NCBI GenBank assembly: GCA_028866715.1
Contig: JAGWHO010000009.1
Coordinates: 1 to 48,547 of the forward strand
Reading direction: 5' to 3'
Origin: Microcaldota archaeon
GTDB taxonomy: Archaea; Micrarchaeota; Micrarchaeia; Micrarchaeales; Micrarchaeaceae
Length of the DNA stretch: 48,547 nucleotides
This document shows positions 25,979-34,289 of this stretch, piece after piece. A model generated the notes under the pieces. The model was not told where the DNA came from. It saw only the letters and a list, made by a program, of their open reading frames with translations, and did not search any database. Each line of letters begins with the position of its first letter. Position 1 is the stretch's first letter. Both the position numbers and the translations under genes were made by a program.

Positions 25979-26383
25979 ATGAAGATAGTTTATTCGGACA
26001 CAAAGACAGGAAAGAGCGCGCAGATGGAGATAACTGCGGAGCAGGCTGCGCTTCTCGTTAACTACAAGATTAACGACACGATAGACGGCACGATGGTAGG
26101 GCTCAACGGCGCGAAGCTCAAGATAACAGGAGGCAGCGACGCTAGCGGCTTCCCGCTGACGAAGGGTATACAAAGCGCGAACAAGACTAAGGTTTTGAGG
26201 ATGATAGCCGTATCGGGAAAGAAGAAGGGCCAGTTCAGGAGGACTACGGTCAGGGGAGGGATTGTGAGCACGGACACGGCGCAGATCAACGCAGTCATAC
26301 TCGAATACGGCGACAAGCCCGCATCTGAGCTCTTCCCGGAGAAGGCGAAGGCAGAGGCTGCGCCAGCAGAAGAGAAGAAGTAA
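25979..26383 (+). CDS. rps6e: Small subunit ribosomal protein S6e
   Basis: 134 aa. MKIVYSDTKTGKSAQMEI, NDTIDGTMVGLNGAKLKITGGSD and GFPLTKGIQ are the archaeal S6e core; TVRGGIVSTDTAQINAVI and an Ala/Glu/Lys-rich tail follow. AGTGATGA sits just before the ATG as the ribosome-binding site. It lies 18 nt after CDC48 and 23 nt before aIF2-gamma; the S6e-aIF2-gamma order is common in archaea. Confidence 0.97.
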   Translation: MKIVYSDTKTGKSAQMEITAEQAALLVNYKINDTIDGTMVGLNGAKLKITGGSDASGFPLTKGIQSANKTKVLRMIAVSGKKKGQFRRTTVRGGIVSTDTAQINAVILEYGDKPASELFPEKAKAEAAPAEEKK

Positions 26384-26406
26384 TTCTTCACATTTAGGTA
26401 ATTCCT

Positions 26407-27621
26407 TTGGAACTCAGCAAGCAGAGCGTATTGAACATCGGGACTCTAGGCCACATAGACCACGGCAAGACCAGCCTTACGAGGGCGATAACCCACACCT
26501 GGACCGACAGGCACAGCGAGAGCATAAAGAGGAACATGACGATAAAGCTCGGGTATGCAGACGCGGTGATAAAGAAGTGCGACAAGTGCGAGGGCCCCGG
26601 ATCCTACACAACAGGAGACAAGTGCGAAGGTTGTGAAGGCACGCCGAAGCCTTTGATGCACATATCGCTTCTTGACGCGCCTGGCCATGAGACGCTGATG
26701 GCAACCGCCATAGCTGGTTCAAGCGTGATAGACGCAATCCTCTTCGTGATAGCCGCGAACGAGCCGTGCCCGATGCAGCAGACGAAAGAGCATCTCATGA
26801 TAATAAACATACTCGGCCTCAAGAATGTGATAATAGTCCAGACCAAGGTGGACATAGTGGGAAAAGAAGCCGCAAAGGCGCACGAGAAGCAGATAAGGAA
26901 TTTCGTGAAGGGCAGCATAATAGAGAATGCGCCGATCGTCCCGGTCATGCCGAACCTTGGGATAAACGTGAATACAATCCTTGAGATGATCGCCAACATG
27001 CCCAAGCCGGTGCGCGACACGGCCTCGGACCCGCTCATGTACGTTGTGAGATCTTTCGACGTGAACAAGCCGGGGGTCGAGGCAGACAGGATAGCCGGCG
27101 GCGTAATCGGCGGCGCCATAATAAAGGGAACGTTCAAGAAGGGCGACAAGGTCGAGATACGCCCTGGCATAAAGATGGCGAAGTCAAAGAAGGACACTTA
27201 CGAAGCTATAACAACAGTGATAGAGGAGATGAACGCCGGCAGCGAGAAGCTCGAGCAGGCGGTTCCTGGAGGATTGATCGGCATATCGACAGAGATAGAC
27301 CCGACGTTCACAAAGGCCGACGGGCTTGTCGGAAACGTTGTCGGTCTTGTGGGGAAGCTCCCGCCGTCAGTCAGCAGCATAACGATAAAGTACACCAAGC
27401 TTAAGAGGGACGACGTGCCTGAGCAGGGCATTGGAGAGAATGAGCCCATGATACTCGGCATGGGCACCACCACGACCCTTGGCTATGTCAAGAAGGTGAA
27501 GAAGGACACGGTCGAGCTCGAGCTCAAGCACCCTGTGTGCACATCAAAAGACGTGAAGATAGCCGTTATGAGGAACCTGGCAAAGAGATGGAGGCTCACT
27601 GGCTACGGCATCATAAGCTAA
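26407..27621 (+). CDS. Translation initiation factor aIF2, gamma subunit
   Basis: The GTPase core of aIF2, which carries initiator Met-tRNA to the small subunit. G1 is GTLGHIDHGKTS near the N-terminus, G3 is LDAPGHETLMATAIAG and G4 is TKVD. A Cys4 zinc knuckle, CDKC...CEGC at about residues 58-77, is typical of this subunit. Domains II and III end with KRWRLTGYGIIS. It starts at TTG 26407. The next in-frame ATG is far inside the switch region, so the P-loop requires this or another non-ATG start. AGGT lies about 7 nt upstream. 404 aa is the expected length. Confidence 0.96.
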   Translation: MELSKQSVLNIGTLGHIDHGKTSLTRAITHTWTDRHSESIKRNMTIKLGYADAVIKKCDKCEGPGSYTTGDKCEGCEGTPKPLMHISLLDAPGHETLMATAIAGSSVIDAILFVIAANEPCPMQQTKEHLMIINILGLKNVIIVQTKVDIVGKEAAKAHEKQIRNFVKGSIIENAPIVPVMPNLGINVNTILEMIANMPKPVRDTASDPLMYVVRSFDVNKPGVEADRIAGGVIGGAIIKGTFKKGDKVEIRPGIKMAKSKKDTYEAITTVIEEMNAGSEKLEQAVPGGLIGISTEIDPTFTKADGLVGNVVGLVGKLPPSVSSITIKYTKLKRDDVPEQGIGENEPMILGMGTTTTLGYVKKVKKDTVELELKHPVCTSKDVKIAVMRNLAKRWRLTGYGIIS

Positions 27622-27623
27622 AA

Positions 27624-27986
27624 TCAGTTGGGCCTTGCAAGCGTTATCTGTATTGCGCTTACCTTGGATTTTGTCCCGTCCTCGTTTATCAGTTCCTCTG
27701 AAGAGGTGCGGATGCTCTTCTCTTTCAGATCAGGGAAGAACCTGTTCGTCACTATTTCCTTGACGTCGACAGCCCTGGATATGGAATTGCCCCTTGCCTT
27801 GATTGTCACTTCTTGCATGCCGCTGTTGAACTGGGTCACAACAGCAAGAACGTAATTCATGGTGGGCTTCTTGCCTATGTACACCACGTTATCGGCTTTT
27901 CCCGGATACCCCGCGCTTTTACCCGTCCCATCTTCATGCATCGTGTCGTTCGTCATGTTATCATCTGCCTGTCGCATTGCGCACAT
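27624..27986 (-). CDS. albA: Chromatin protein Alba
   Basis: A DNA/RNA-binding architectural protein of archaea. The core from residue about 33, [20 protein letters not shown], carries the twin Lys of the binding loop. ITIKARG-type [21 protein letters not shown] and a final IQITLARPN follow. The core is preceded by about 30 extra residues rich in Asp, Thr and Gly. In-frame ATGs at 27986, 27956 and 27941 are possible starts. A CATAAAAG box (minus strand, 28007-28014) about 25 nt from 27986 favours the longest form as a leaderless start. The gene converges on aIF2-gamma with a 2-nt gap. Confidence 0.93.
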   Translation of the reverse strand: MCAMRQADDNMTNDTMHEDGTGKSAGYPGKADNVVYIGKKPTMNYVLAVVTQFNSGMQEVTIKARGNSISRAVDVKEIVTNRFFPDLKEKSIRTSSEELINEDGTKSKVSAIQITLARPN

Positions 27987-28055
27987 GTCCTATTGATGCA
28001 GCAACCCTTTTATGAATAAAATAACGCGTGAGATTATATATACTTATCGTTGTGC

Positions 28056-28640
28056 TTAGAGCACACTCAGATATACGAACAGCTGAATTGCAGTGAGAGC
28101 TATGCCTACTGCCACTCCTGCAACGACCTGCGGAGTGTTATGCATCTTGAGCCTTATCCTTGACCAGCCTATTGGAAGCGCAAAGAGTAGTAGCAGCCAG
28201 GCATAACTCCCGAAATTCGCGGCAAGAATTGTTACCGGCCCGGCAAGCCCAATAAGGTGGACACTTATCTTCCATTTAAGTGTTATCAGCGCAGCGACAA
28301 TTGAGTTGGCTACATAGCAGAGCATCAATATGGAAACTATCTCAGGCGCGTTAAGCAACAGAAGCAGGAATGCGCCAACAAAATATGACGGGGTTACAAG
28401 AAGAAACGCTAACCACCTGCTTGCCCTATCCGAAGAGTAGAAGTCATTTATGTGCTTCTTCTTGTATAGGTAGTATATCGTTGTTAGTGGTATTACCGTG
28501 CCAAAAAGTGCTGCAATCAGTAGGAATAGAGGAAATGCTGCATATATTGGGAAAAGCAGCAGAGTGAGGAAGGAAAAAAATGCAATAACTGGCGCGTTTG
28601 ATACTAGGGATATGAGCGAGGCAAGTTTATCTTGTTTCAT
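28056..28640 (-). CDS. PAP2-like multi-pass membrane protein
   Basis: 194 aa with about six hydrophobic helices. The C-terminal motif GWSRIRLKMHNTPQVVAG resembles motif 3 of PAP2 lipid phosphatases (SRxxxxxHxxxD), with Gln in place of Asp. KISVHLIGLAG stands where the PSGH motif normally is, as in the divergent PAP2 branch with a SxH core, and KKKHINDFYSSDRASR may be motif 1. A lipid-phosphate phosphatase role, such as in prenyl-phosphate or phospholipid recycling, is likely but not certain because of the altered residues. It is the last gene of a leftward run, 16 nt after the ferritin-like gene. Confidence 0.65.
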   Translation of the reverse strand: MKQDKLASLISLVSNAPVIAFFSFLTLLLFPIYAAFPLFLLIAALFGTVIPLTTIYYLYKKKHINDFYSSDRASRWLAFLLVTPSYFVGAFLLLLLNAPEIVSILMLCYVANSIVAALITLKWKISVHLIGLAGPVTILAANFGSYAWLLLLFALPIGWSRIRLKMHNTPQVVAGVAVGIALTAIQLFVYLSVL

Positions 28641-28656
28641 CAGTTATTCGCCATTT

Positions 28657-29532
28657 TTATTTAGCGGATTCTCGGTTGACGGCTCTCACTTCCTTTTCTA
28701 CATCGACGTCAAGGCCCATCTCGAGAAGATTCTGGAACGGATATGCAACAGCGATGTCCCTGAGAAGCTTGGCCTCTGTCTCTATGCCTGATTCCTTCGC
28801 GAGCTTCATGTTCGCGTCTATCGACCTTGCTATCCTAACTGTTATGTCGTGCGCCAGGAGTATGAGGCGCGCTTCGTCCACTGCTCCGTTGCCTATCAGT
28901 CTCTTTGATTCCTGGACGCCCCACATCTCTTCCTCGTCCGTGTCTGTGAATGCCTTGCCGAATGATCTCATGAATTCAGGAGCGACAGGATAGAATACCT
29001 TGTAGAATATGAAGCCGAATGTCTTCGCGTATGAATTCCTCAGTATCACGTTCGTTGCTATGATCCTGTCAGGCCAGCTATCGAGCCCCTTTATGTACGT
29101 GAACACTTCCGACAGCTCTTTCGGCTGCTCGCCGAGCCTGTATCCAAGCCCTTCGATAAGGTTCTTTATAGCGCGGATATGCCTCTGCTCGTGCTCGCCC
29201 ATCTGCTCGAAGTATTTTACATACTCGGCATTGTGGTCCGTAACGCTCTCGCACCAAGACGTGGTCACGTCTGCTATGCTCACCTCTCCGTAATAGAAGA
29301 GGTTGAGCAGCTTCATTATCGACTCCTTCTTGAACTTGGTTCCGTTAGGCAGCACGATGGCCTTGTCGGTTATCTGGCCCTTCTTCCTCTTGATCTCGAC
29401 AAAGCTCATTGCGAACTTTATCGTGCTTACAGGATTCTCTTTCACGTACTTCATTATGTAGGGCTTGACCCACATGGGCACGTTGTACTTCTCAAGAGCT
29501 GAGCTGACCAGCTTATCGGCTAGAAGTTTCAC
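28657..29532 (-). CDS. Ferritin-like (di-iron) helical protein
   Basis: 291 aa, almost entirely helical. The middle part contains WCESVTDHNAEYVKYFEQMGEHEQRHIRAIKNLIEGLG, with an ExxH pair (EHEQRH) and an upstream Glu that could form one half of a di-iron site. A second Glu-rich helix, FTDTDEEEMWGVQESKRL, may supply the other half. That suggests the ferritin-like superfamily, but I cannot assign a specific family or prove metal binding. The N-terminus YIMKYVKENPVSTIKFAMSFVEIKRKKGQI is a basic helical region with no signal peptide. It lies 34 nt after the COG1361 gene of the ABC cluster and 16 nt before the PAP2-like gene, so it probably belongs to the same transcript. Confidence 0.55.
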   Translation of the reverse strand: MKLLADKLVSSALEKYNVPMWVKPYIMKYVKENPVSTIKFAMSFVEIKRKKGQITDKAIVLPNGTKFKKESIMKLLNLFYYGEVSIADVTTSWCESVTDHNAEYVKYFEQMGEHEQRHIRAIKNLIEGLGYRLGEQPKELSEVFTYIKGLDSWPDRIIATNVILRNSYAKTFGFIFYKVFYPVAPEFMRSFGKAFTDTDEEEMWGVQESKRLIGNGAVDEARLILLAHDITVRIARSIDANMKLAKESGIETEAKLLRDIAVAYPFQNLLEMGLDVDVEKEVRAVNRESAK

Positions 29533-29566
29533 CTTGGCACCTTATCTATTTTGGATTCCTGCCAAT

Positions 29567-31186
29567 TTATACCTTCTTCTTGCGCTGCGCCATCTTCTTC
29601 TTTATCCTCTTCCTGAAGACTACGGCCAGCACGACTATGGCTATCAGTATGCCGTATCCGACATAGCTGGCTACAGGGCTGCCGCTTCCGACTACAGCGT
29701 AGTAGTTGTTGGAGCTCGAGAACTGCTGGTTCGAAGAGCCGTTGGGCTGCCTCCACTGCTCGTACACCACTACGGGGTAAGAGCCGTAGCTTGCCTGGCC
29801 GTCAACATTCACGTAGAATGTCGCGTTGGCTGACTGCCCCGGGCTCAGGTTGTTGATGTATATCGTAGACGTGACTGGCGTGAGCGGGTATATGGTCTGC
29901 AAACTCAAGGATATCTGCTGCGCCGGCTCGTTGCCCGTGTTCTTGAACTGGTATGTCAGAGGCACGTATGTCGCGCCCGGAGCTAGGCTTCCCTTCACTG
30001 CGGTTATGTTGAATATCGCAGCAGGCTGCATGTTTATCGGTATGTACGTGAGCTTGGACACGTTGCTCTGGTAATTGGCAGTGGAGTACGCGACTATCGC
30101 CGGCAGCGATGCCGATGTGGAGTTTGCACCCCTGTTCGCGCTGATGTAAAGCGTCTCGGTTGTCGATGCCTGCGGGGCAAGCGAGCCTATGAAGAAGCTC
30201 GAGATGCTTCCGAACGTCACGGCTGCGCTGTTGACGAACTTTATGGTCACGTTGCGCGCCGTGCCTGTGCCTATGTTCTGTATGAGCACGGTAGCGGTCT
30301 GGTTGCTGCCAGGGTAGAGGTTCTGCGGCATCGCGCTAACGAGGCTTGCCACTATGTTGGGCTTGCCGACCGACATGCTGAACTGTATGCTTGCGTTGGT
30401 ATTGATGCGCGTGCCGTTAGATGCGGTATAGCTTACTGCGGCATTTAGCTTCGATGTGGCGTTCTGCACTGTCTGGTTTGGCTGTATCGTTGCGGTTATC
30501 GAAGCCTGCGAGCCTGGCGCAAGGTTGCCTAGGTAGAACCTGCTCGGCCCGAAGACTGTGAAGTTGTTCGTGTTCTGCAGCGTTACTGATATGTTCTGCG
30601 CCGTGTCTGTTCCTCCGTTGACCACGGTTATCGGAGTGGTTGTTGATATCCCAGGGGTGAGCTGCGTCGAAGGGTTCGCATTCAGCCCTATGTTGGGCTT
30701 TCCGTACACGTAAATCGTTATCGGCATGGTAGATGTTGCCGGCAGCTGCTGGTTTGCGCCTGTGGCTGAAGGCTGGGACGTCTCATATGTTGCGATGACA
30801 TCTATCGTATAGGAACCGGCAGGCAGCGTGGCAGGCACATGCAGATGGAATGTAAATGTGTTGTAGCTGTTGCCCTGGTATATGCTCAGGCTCGTTATGG
30901 ACGGTCCTGGCGATACGTTGAGTATCTGGCTGTTTGACGTAAGCTGCAGGTTCGCATTGTTCAGCGACGATGAATACGAGTTGTACAGCTGGAACGAGAT
31001 GTTTATGTTGCTCCCTGAGTACACAGGCGACGGAGACACCTGCAGGTTCTGCAATGTTAGGATGTTATCTGCGGCTGCAGCGTGCGCAGTCAGCGGCACA
31101 GCCGCGACAAGATAGAACAGCGCTACAGCGAGCGCCGTCAGGCCTGTATATGAACTTATTCCTTTTCCCTTCATTTTATCTACCAT
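29567..31186 (-). CDS. COG1361/CARDB-type secreted beta-sandwich protein
   Basis: 539 aa with an N-terminal signal peptide (LTALAVALFYLVAAVPLTAHA) and four or more beta-sandwich repeats, each with a pattern like ISFQLYNSYSSSLNNA, ITVVNGGTDTAQNISVTL, TATVLIQNIGTGTARNV and LTYQFKNTGNEPAQQI. A C-terminal transmembrane helix (YGILIAIVVLAVVF) is followed by a strongly basic tail, RKRIKKKMAQRKKKV. This is the same architecture as the COG1361 protein at 6675-7979, with which it shares the place next to an ABC transporter. An extracellular adaptor or surface role is inferred. It starts 12 nt after the ABC-2 permease stop. Confidence 0.82.
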   Translation of the reverse strand: MVDKMKGKGISSYTGLTALAVALFYLVAAVPLTAHAAAADNILTLQNLQVSPSPVYSGSNINISFQLYNSYSSSLNNANLQLTSNSQILNVSPGPSITSLSIYQGNSYNTFTFHLHVPATLPAGSYTIDVIATYETSQPSATGANQQLPATSTMPITIYVYGKPNIGLNANPSTQLTPGISTTTPITVVNGGTDTAQNISVTLQNTNNFTVFGPSRFYLGNLAPGSQASITATIQPNQTVQNATSKLNAAVSYTASNGTRINTNASIQFSMSVGKPNIVASLVSAMPQNLYPGSNQTATVLIQNIGTGTARNVTIKFVNSAAVTFGSISSFFIGSLAPQASTTETLYISANRGANSTSASLPAIVAYSTANYQSNVSKLTYIPINMQPAAIFNITAVKGSLAPGATYVPLTYQFKNTGNEPAQQISLSLQTIYPLTPVTSTIYINNLSPGQSANATFYVNVDGQASYGSYPVVVYEQWRQPNGSSNQQFSSSNNYYAVVGSGSPVASYVGYGILIAIVVLAVVFRKRIKKKMAQRKKKV

Positions 31187-31198
31187 TTAATGCAATTG

Positions 31199-32338
31199 TC
31201 ATTTCCCTTCCTCTATGGTGCCCCTGAACATCCTCATTCCAAGGTACACCATTATCCCGATGAACGCAAGCTGGACGAATATGTTGAATGCGGCTGCGCC
31301 CAACGGGTACGATCCGTTTATTATGACATCCCTCACGCCATTTGTCGCATACGTGAGAGGGTCCACCGCGCTTACTGCCTGGAGCCAGCCCGGCATAGAC
31401 GATGTCGGGAAGAACGCTCCGGATATGAACCATATCGGCATGGATATGGCCTGCGCCGCTATCGTGTATACCTCTATCCTGTTTATCCTTGATGCAAGCA
31501 CTATCGTGAGGCCTGTGAAGCCGAATGATGTGAGGATCACTATCGGGATTATCCAGAGAAGGCCTGCTATTCCCATCGCGACAGTGACTCCGAACGCAAG
31601 GCCTATCAAAAGCGCGAACATGCTGTACAGCACAGCTGTCGTTGCGCCGTAGAGAAGCTTGCCGAAGACTATCGCGTTCTTGTTTATCGGCGTTATGAGA
31701 AATGCTTTGAGGTTGCCGAGCTGCCTGTCCATGATTATTGACATGCCTCCTCCGAACGTGGCGCCGAACACGGCAACCATGACGACAACGCTTCCTGTGA
31801 GGAAGTCCCTGTAGCTGCTGGACGTTCCATAAGTTGGCGTGAAGGATATCTGGGCAGACCCTGCAGCTGCGCCAGGAAGATACGCCTTCTGCTGGACGCT
31901 GCTTACCTGGGAGTTGAATTTCTGCGCTGTGCTGGTTATGAACTGCAATGAGTTGCCCAGAGAGAGCTGCTGATTGAGGTAATATACGTCTATGGTTGGC
32001 GCGTTCTGGACCTGGCCGTTGAATTGGGGCAGTATGATTATCACGACGTTGACCTGGTCAGAGTCAAGCATGTTAATGGCCTGTTGCTGCGTAGTTATGG
32101 CTTTAACCGACAAGGCGTTTTGCTGGCTAAGCGCGCTTATGAACTGCTGTGACTGCACGTTGCCGGCAAGGTTCACTATAGCGACAGGTATGTTTGAAGG
32201 AGTGTTGCCGAGGTTGCCAAGGAAGACTATGAACACAAGCGGGAACATTATTGACCTTATTATGTTGGTCCTGAGGTTGCTCCTGAATAGGAGCATCTCT
32301 CGCTTGTATATCACCAATGTGTCTTGAACTAGGCTCAT
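31199..32338 (-). CDS. ABC-2 type transporter permease
   Basis: 379 aa, DrrB-like. TM1 is near residues 25-45 (IIRSIMFPLVFIVFLGNLG), followed by a long extracytoplasmic region (about 50-190). At least five more helices follow, with DRQLGNLKAFLITPINKNAIVFGKLLYG before TM3. The family signature SMPIWFISGAFFPTSSMPGWLQAVSAVDPLTYATNGVRD is near the C-terminus. It is 1 nt from the ATPase gene, which it overlaps in function as the membrane half. The cargo is unknown; related systems export drugs, polysaccharides or lipids. Confidence 0.93.
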   Translation of the reverse strand: MSLVQDTLVIYKREMLLFRSNLRTNIIRSIMFPLVFIVFLGNLGNTPSNIPVAIVNLAGNVQSQQFISALSQQNALSVKAITTQQQAINMLDSDQVNVVIIILPQFNGQVQNAPTIDVYYLNQQLSLGNSLQFITSTAQKFNSQVSSVQQKAYLPGAAAGSAQISFTPTYGTSSSYRDFLTGSVVVMVAVFGATFGGGMSIIMDRQLGNLKAFLITPINKNAIVFGKLLYGATTAVLYSMFALLIGLAFGVTVAMGIAGLLWIIPIVILTSFGFTGLTIVLASRINRIEVYTIAAQAISMPIWFISGAFFPTSSMPGWLQAVSAVDPLTYATNGVRDVIINGSYPLGAAAFNIFVQLAFIGIMVYLGMRMFRGTIEEGK

Positions 32339-32339
32339 A

Positions 32340-33335
32340 TCATCTTCCTCTCCATGCCCTCATCCTGGCAGCGTCGTCCGACCCTCCGGCCTCGTCCCTT
32401 ATCTTAGAGCCTGTAAGCGTTATGAACACGTCGTCAAGTGTCGGGAGGTGCATGCTTATCGACAGCACACTTATCTTCTGCTTCTCAAGTTCATTGGATA
32501 TCTTGTTGAATGTCTTGGTAGGCTCTTTCTCGATGTTGCCAACTACCCTATCAACCTTGACAGAGCCATTGACGCCAAATTTCTTCAAGATGCGGAGCGC
32601 GTCGTTTGTCTCGCTTTGTTTTACTATTATCTCCAGGATATTGCCCTTGCCTACCTTGCTCTTCAGTTCTGAAACAGTTCCTATGGCCTTTATCTTGCCA
32701 TGATCGATTATCGCAAGGCGGTCGCAAAGAGCGTCAGCCTCTTCAAGGTATTGAGTAGTGAGTATTATTGTTATCCCCTTCTGGTTGAGCTCCTTTATTC
32801 GCTCCCAGAGCTTGTGCCTGTTCTGGACGTCAAGCCCTGTTGTCGGCTCGTCCAGTATGAGCACCTTCGGCTCCTGAATCATGGATTTAACAAGCTCGAG
32901 CCTTCTCTTCATCCCGCCTGAGAATGTTCCTGCCCTCACGTATGCCTTGTCTGTGAGCTCTGCATCCTCCAGGGCGCGCTTCACCCTCTTGGGTATCTCG
33001 CCTTTTGGCACATGGTAAAGTTCTGCAAAGAGCTCGAGGTTGTCCCATGCCGTAAGGTCGCCCTCCACTACTGTCTCTTGGGTCATAAGGCCGAGCATCT
33101 GCTTTATCCTCTCGGGATTTGCGTGCGCGTCTAGGTCGTCTATCTTCACGGAACCGGACGTGGGCTTGAGTAAGCCGAGCACCACGTTGATCGTTGTCGT
33201 CTTTCCTGCGCCGTTCGGCCCCAGGATCCCGAATATCTCGCCCTCTTTCACGCTGAGGCTTATGTCATCGACTGCCTTGAAGTCGCCGAACCTCTTGACA
33301 AGGTTCTTTATCTCGATCATGTTCTGCTTTGCCAT
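32340..33335 (-). CDS. ABC transporter ATP-binding protein (DrrA/CcmA type)
   Basis: A 331-aa ATPase. Walker A GPNGAGKTTT is at residues 39-48, the signature FSGGMKRRLELVKSMI is at about 138-153 and Walker B is VLILDEPTTGLD (158-169). The switch region ILTTQYLEEADALCDRL replaces the usual His with Gln (TTQYLEEA), as in the DrrA group. A C-terminal regulatory extension (about 230-331) is typical of DrrA-like ATPases. The PadR regulator ends 4 nt upstream and the permease follows after 1 nt, so regulator, ATPase and permease are one operon. Confidence 0.95.
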   Translation of the reverse strand: MAKQNMIEIKNLVKRFGDFKAVDDISLSVKEGEIFGILGPNGAGKTTTINVVLGLLKPTSGSVKIDDLDAHANPERIKQMLGLMTQETVVEGDLTAWDNLELFAELYHVPKGEIPKRVKRALEDAELTDKAYVRAGTFSGGMKRRLELVKSMIQEPKVLILDEPTTGLDVQNRHKLWERIKELNQKGITIILTTQYLEEADALCDRLAIIDHGKIKAIGTVSELKSKVGKGNILEIIVKQSETNDALRILKKFGVNGSVKVDRVVGNIEKEPTKTFNKISNELEKQKISVLSISMHLPTLDDVFITLTGSKIRDEAGGSDDAARMRAWRGR

Positions 33336-33339
33336 TGCA

Positions 33340-33669
33340 TCACTCCAGCATCCTCATCAGCTCCTTCATGGAGCTGAGGAAGAGTCTTTTTGATTCGACG
33401 AGGACCTTGTTGCCCTTCGGGGTCAGCGAATAGTACTTCTTGGTGCGCCCTCCTGAGGTCTTTGCCCTCATACGTATGTAGCCGGATTTCTCGAGCATGT
33501 TTATTGTGTTGTAGATGTCGCTCTTGACGCTGCCGTTCCCCTTCAGCAGAAGCGCTGATATGTGCGCGTTGTCCAGTTCCTTCATTATGGCGTACGAATA
33601 GATGCTGCCTGCCTTTATCCTTCTAAGCAGTATCAGCTTCAGTATCTGCCTTCGCATGTCCTTCGTCAT
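33340..33669 (-). CDS. PadR-family transcription regulator
   Basis: 109 aa with the PadR winged helix: QILKLILLRRIKAGSIYSYAIMKEL, a spacer, SVKSDIYNTINMLEKSGYIRMR and the wing SGGRTKKYYSLTPKGNKVLVESKRL. It ends in a short helix. PadR proteins repress their own operon until an effector, often a toxic compound, binds; they commonly pair with ABC-type exporters. It is the first gene of the ABC cluster and probably its repressor. The frame is open a further 20 codons upstream without another ATG, so 33669 is taken as the start. Confidence 0.9.
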   Translation of the reverse strand: MTKDMRRQILKLILLRRIKAGSIYSYAIMKELDNAHISALLLKGNGSVKSDIYNTINMLEKSGYIRMRAKTSGGRTKKYYSLTPKGNKVLVESKRLFLSSMKELMRMLE

Positions 33670-33734
33670 ATAAGGATTGGCTATGAACTTTCCATTAGTC
33701 GTCTGCTCACCCCCAAGAGCATTGATGGTCTAAC

Positions 33735-33776
33735 TCTAGACTATATTAGATTTAAACCAAGTTATAAATAGCTTGG
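33735..33776 (-). promoter_or_regulatory. Candidate PadR operator region
   Basis: Two inverted repeats precede the padR operon: TCTA-n8-TAGA (33735-33750) and CCAAG-n10-CTTGG (33757-33776). The second encloses TTATAAATAG, a TATA-like element. They lie 65-110 nt upstream of the PadR start. The rest of 33670-33802 has no gene. Confidence 0.45.
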
Positions 33777-33802
33777 CTCGAGGTTCGGCGATTGGAGTCC
33801 AA

Positions 33803-34285
33803 TCATTGCAGCTGTTTCTCGAACAGGTATCTGGTCTCGCCGTCCCCATAGTAATTCGGCATCTCTTTCACTATCAGATAACCTATATCCCTGTAGAACG
33901 CTACTGCATGTATGTTCTTGGTGTTTGTGACGAGCGTCGTCTTCTCCCTTCCTGCCTGCCGAGCGATATCCTCGGCAAATTCCATCATGCGCCTGCCATA
34001 GCCTGAGCGCTGCATGTCGGGATCCACGCCAATGTTAAGTATCTCGAGTGAATTTTCTGCAGGCTTGTCAACGAGGGACAGATAGCTTATCATCCTGCCT
34101 TCGCTGTTCCTCCATACCCAATTCTCGGATTTATGTTCCTTGATAAGGAAGTCTAGAAACGCTTCCTTGCTCTCAAGCGGTAGAAGAGACGGGGTTGCCT
34201 TGGCAACCTTTACATCAAGGGCAAACAGCTCATCAAGATGCTCCCTGACATCTATCTTCTCTGCTGCTGAATCCTTAGTCATCAT
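33803..34285 (-). CDS. GNAT-family N-acetyltransferase
   Basis: 160 aa. The acetyl-CoA binding core is LEILNIGVDPDMQRSGYGRRMMEFAEDIA, where QRSGYGRR is the pyrophosphate-binding QxxGxG/A loop. TTLVTNTKNIHAVAFYRDIGYLIVKEMPNYY is the typical C-terminal beta-helix-beta end. The substrate is unknown (a RimI-like protein acetylase or a small-molecule enzyme are both possible). The gene starts 4 nt after the pilin-like gene, so it is the third gene of the dnaG transcript. An in-frame second Met follows the first, with little effect on the product. Confidence 0.85.
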   Translation of the reverse strand: MMTKDSAAEKIDVREHLDELFALDVKVAKATPSLLPLESKEAFLDFLIKEHKSENWVWRNSEGRMISYLSLVDKPAENSLEILNIGVDPDMQRSGYGRRMMEFAEDIARQAGREKTTLVTNTKNIHAVAFYRDIGYLIVKEMPNYYGDGETRYLFEKQLQ

Positions 34286-34289
34286 GATA

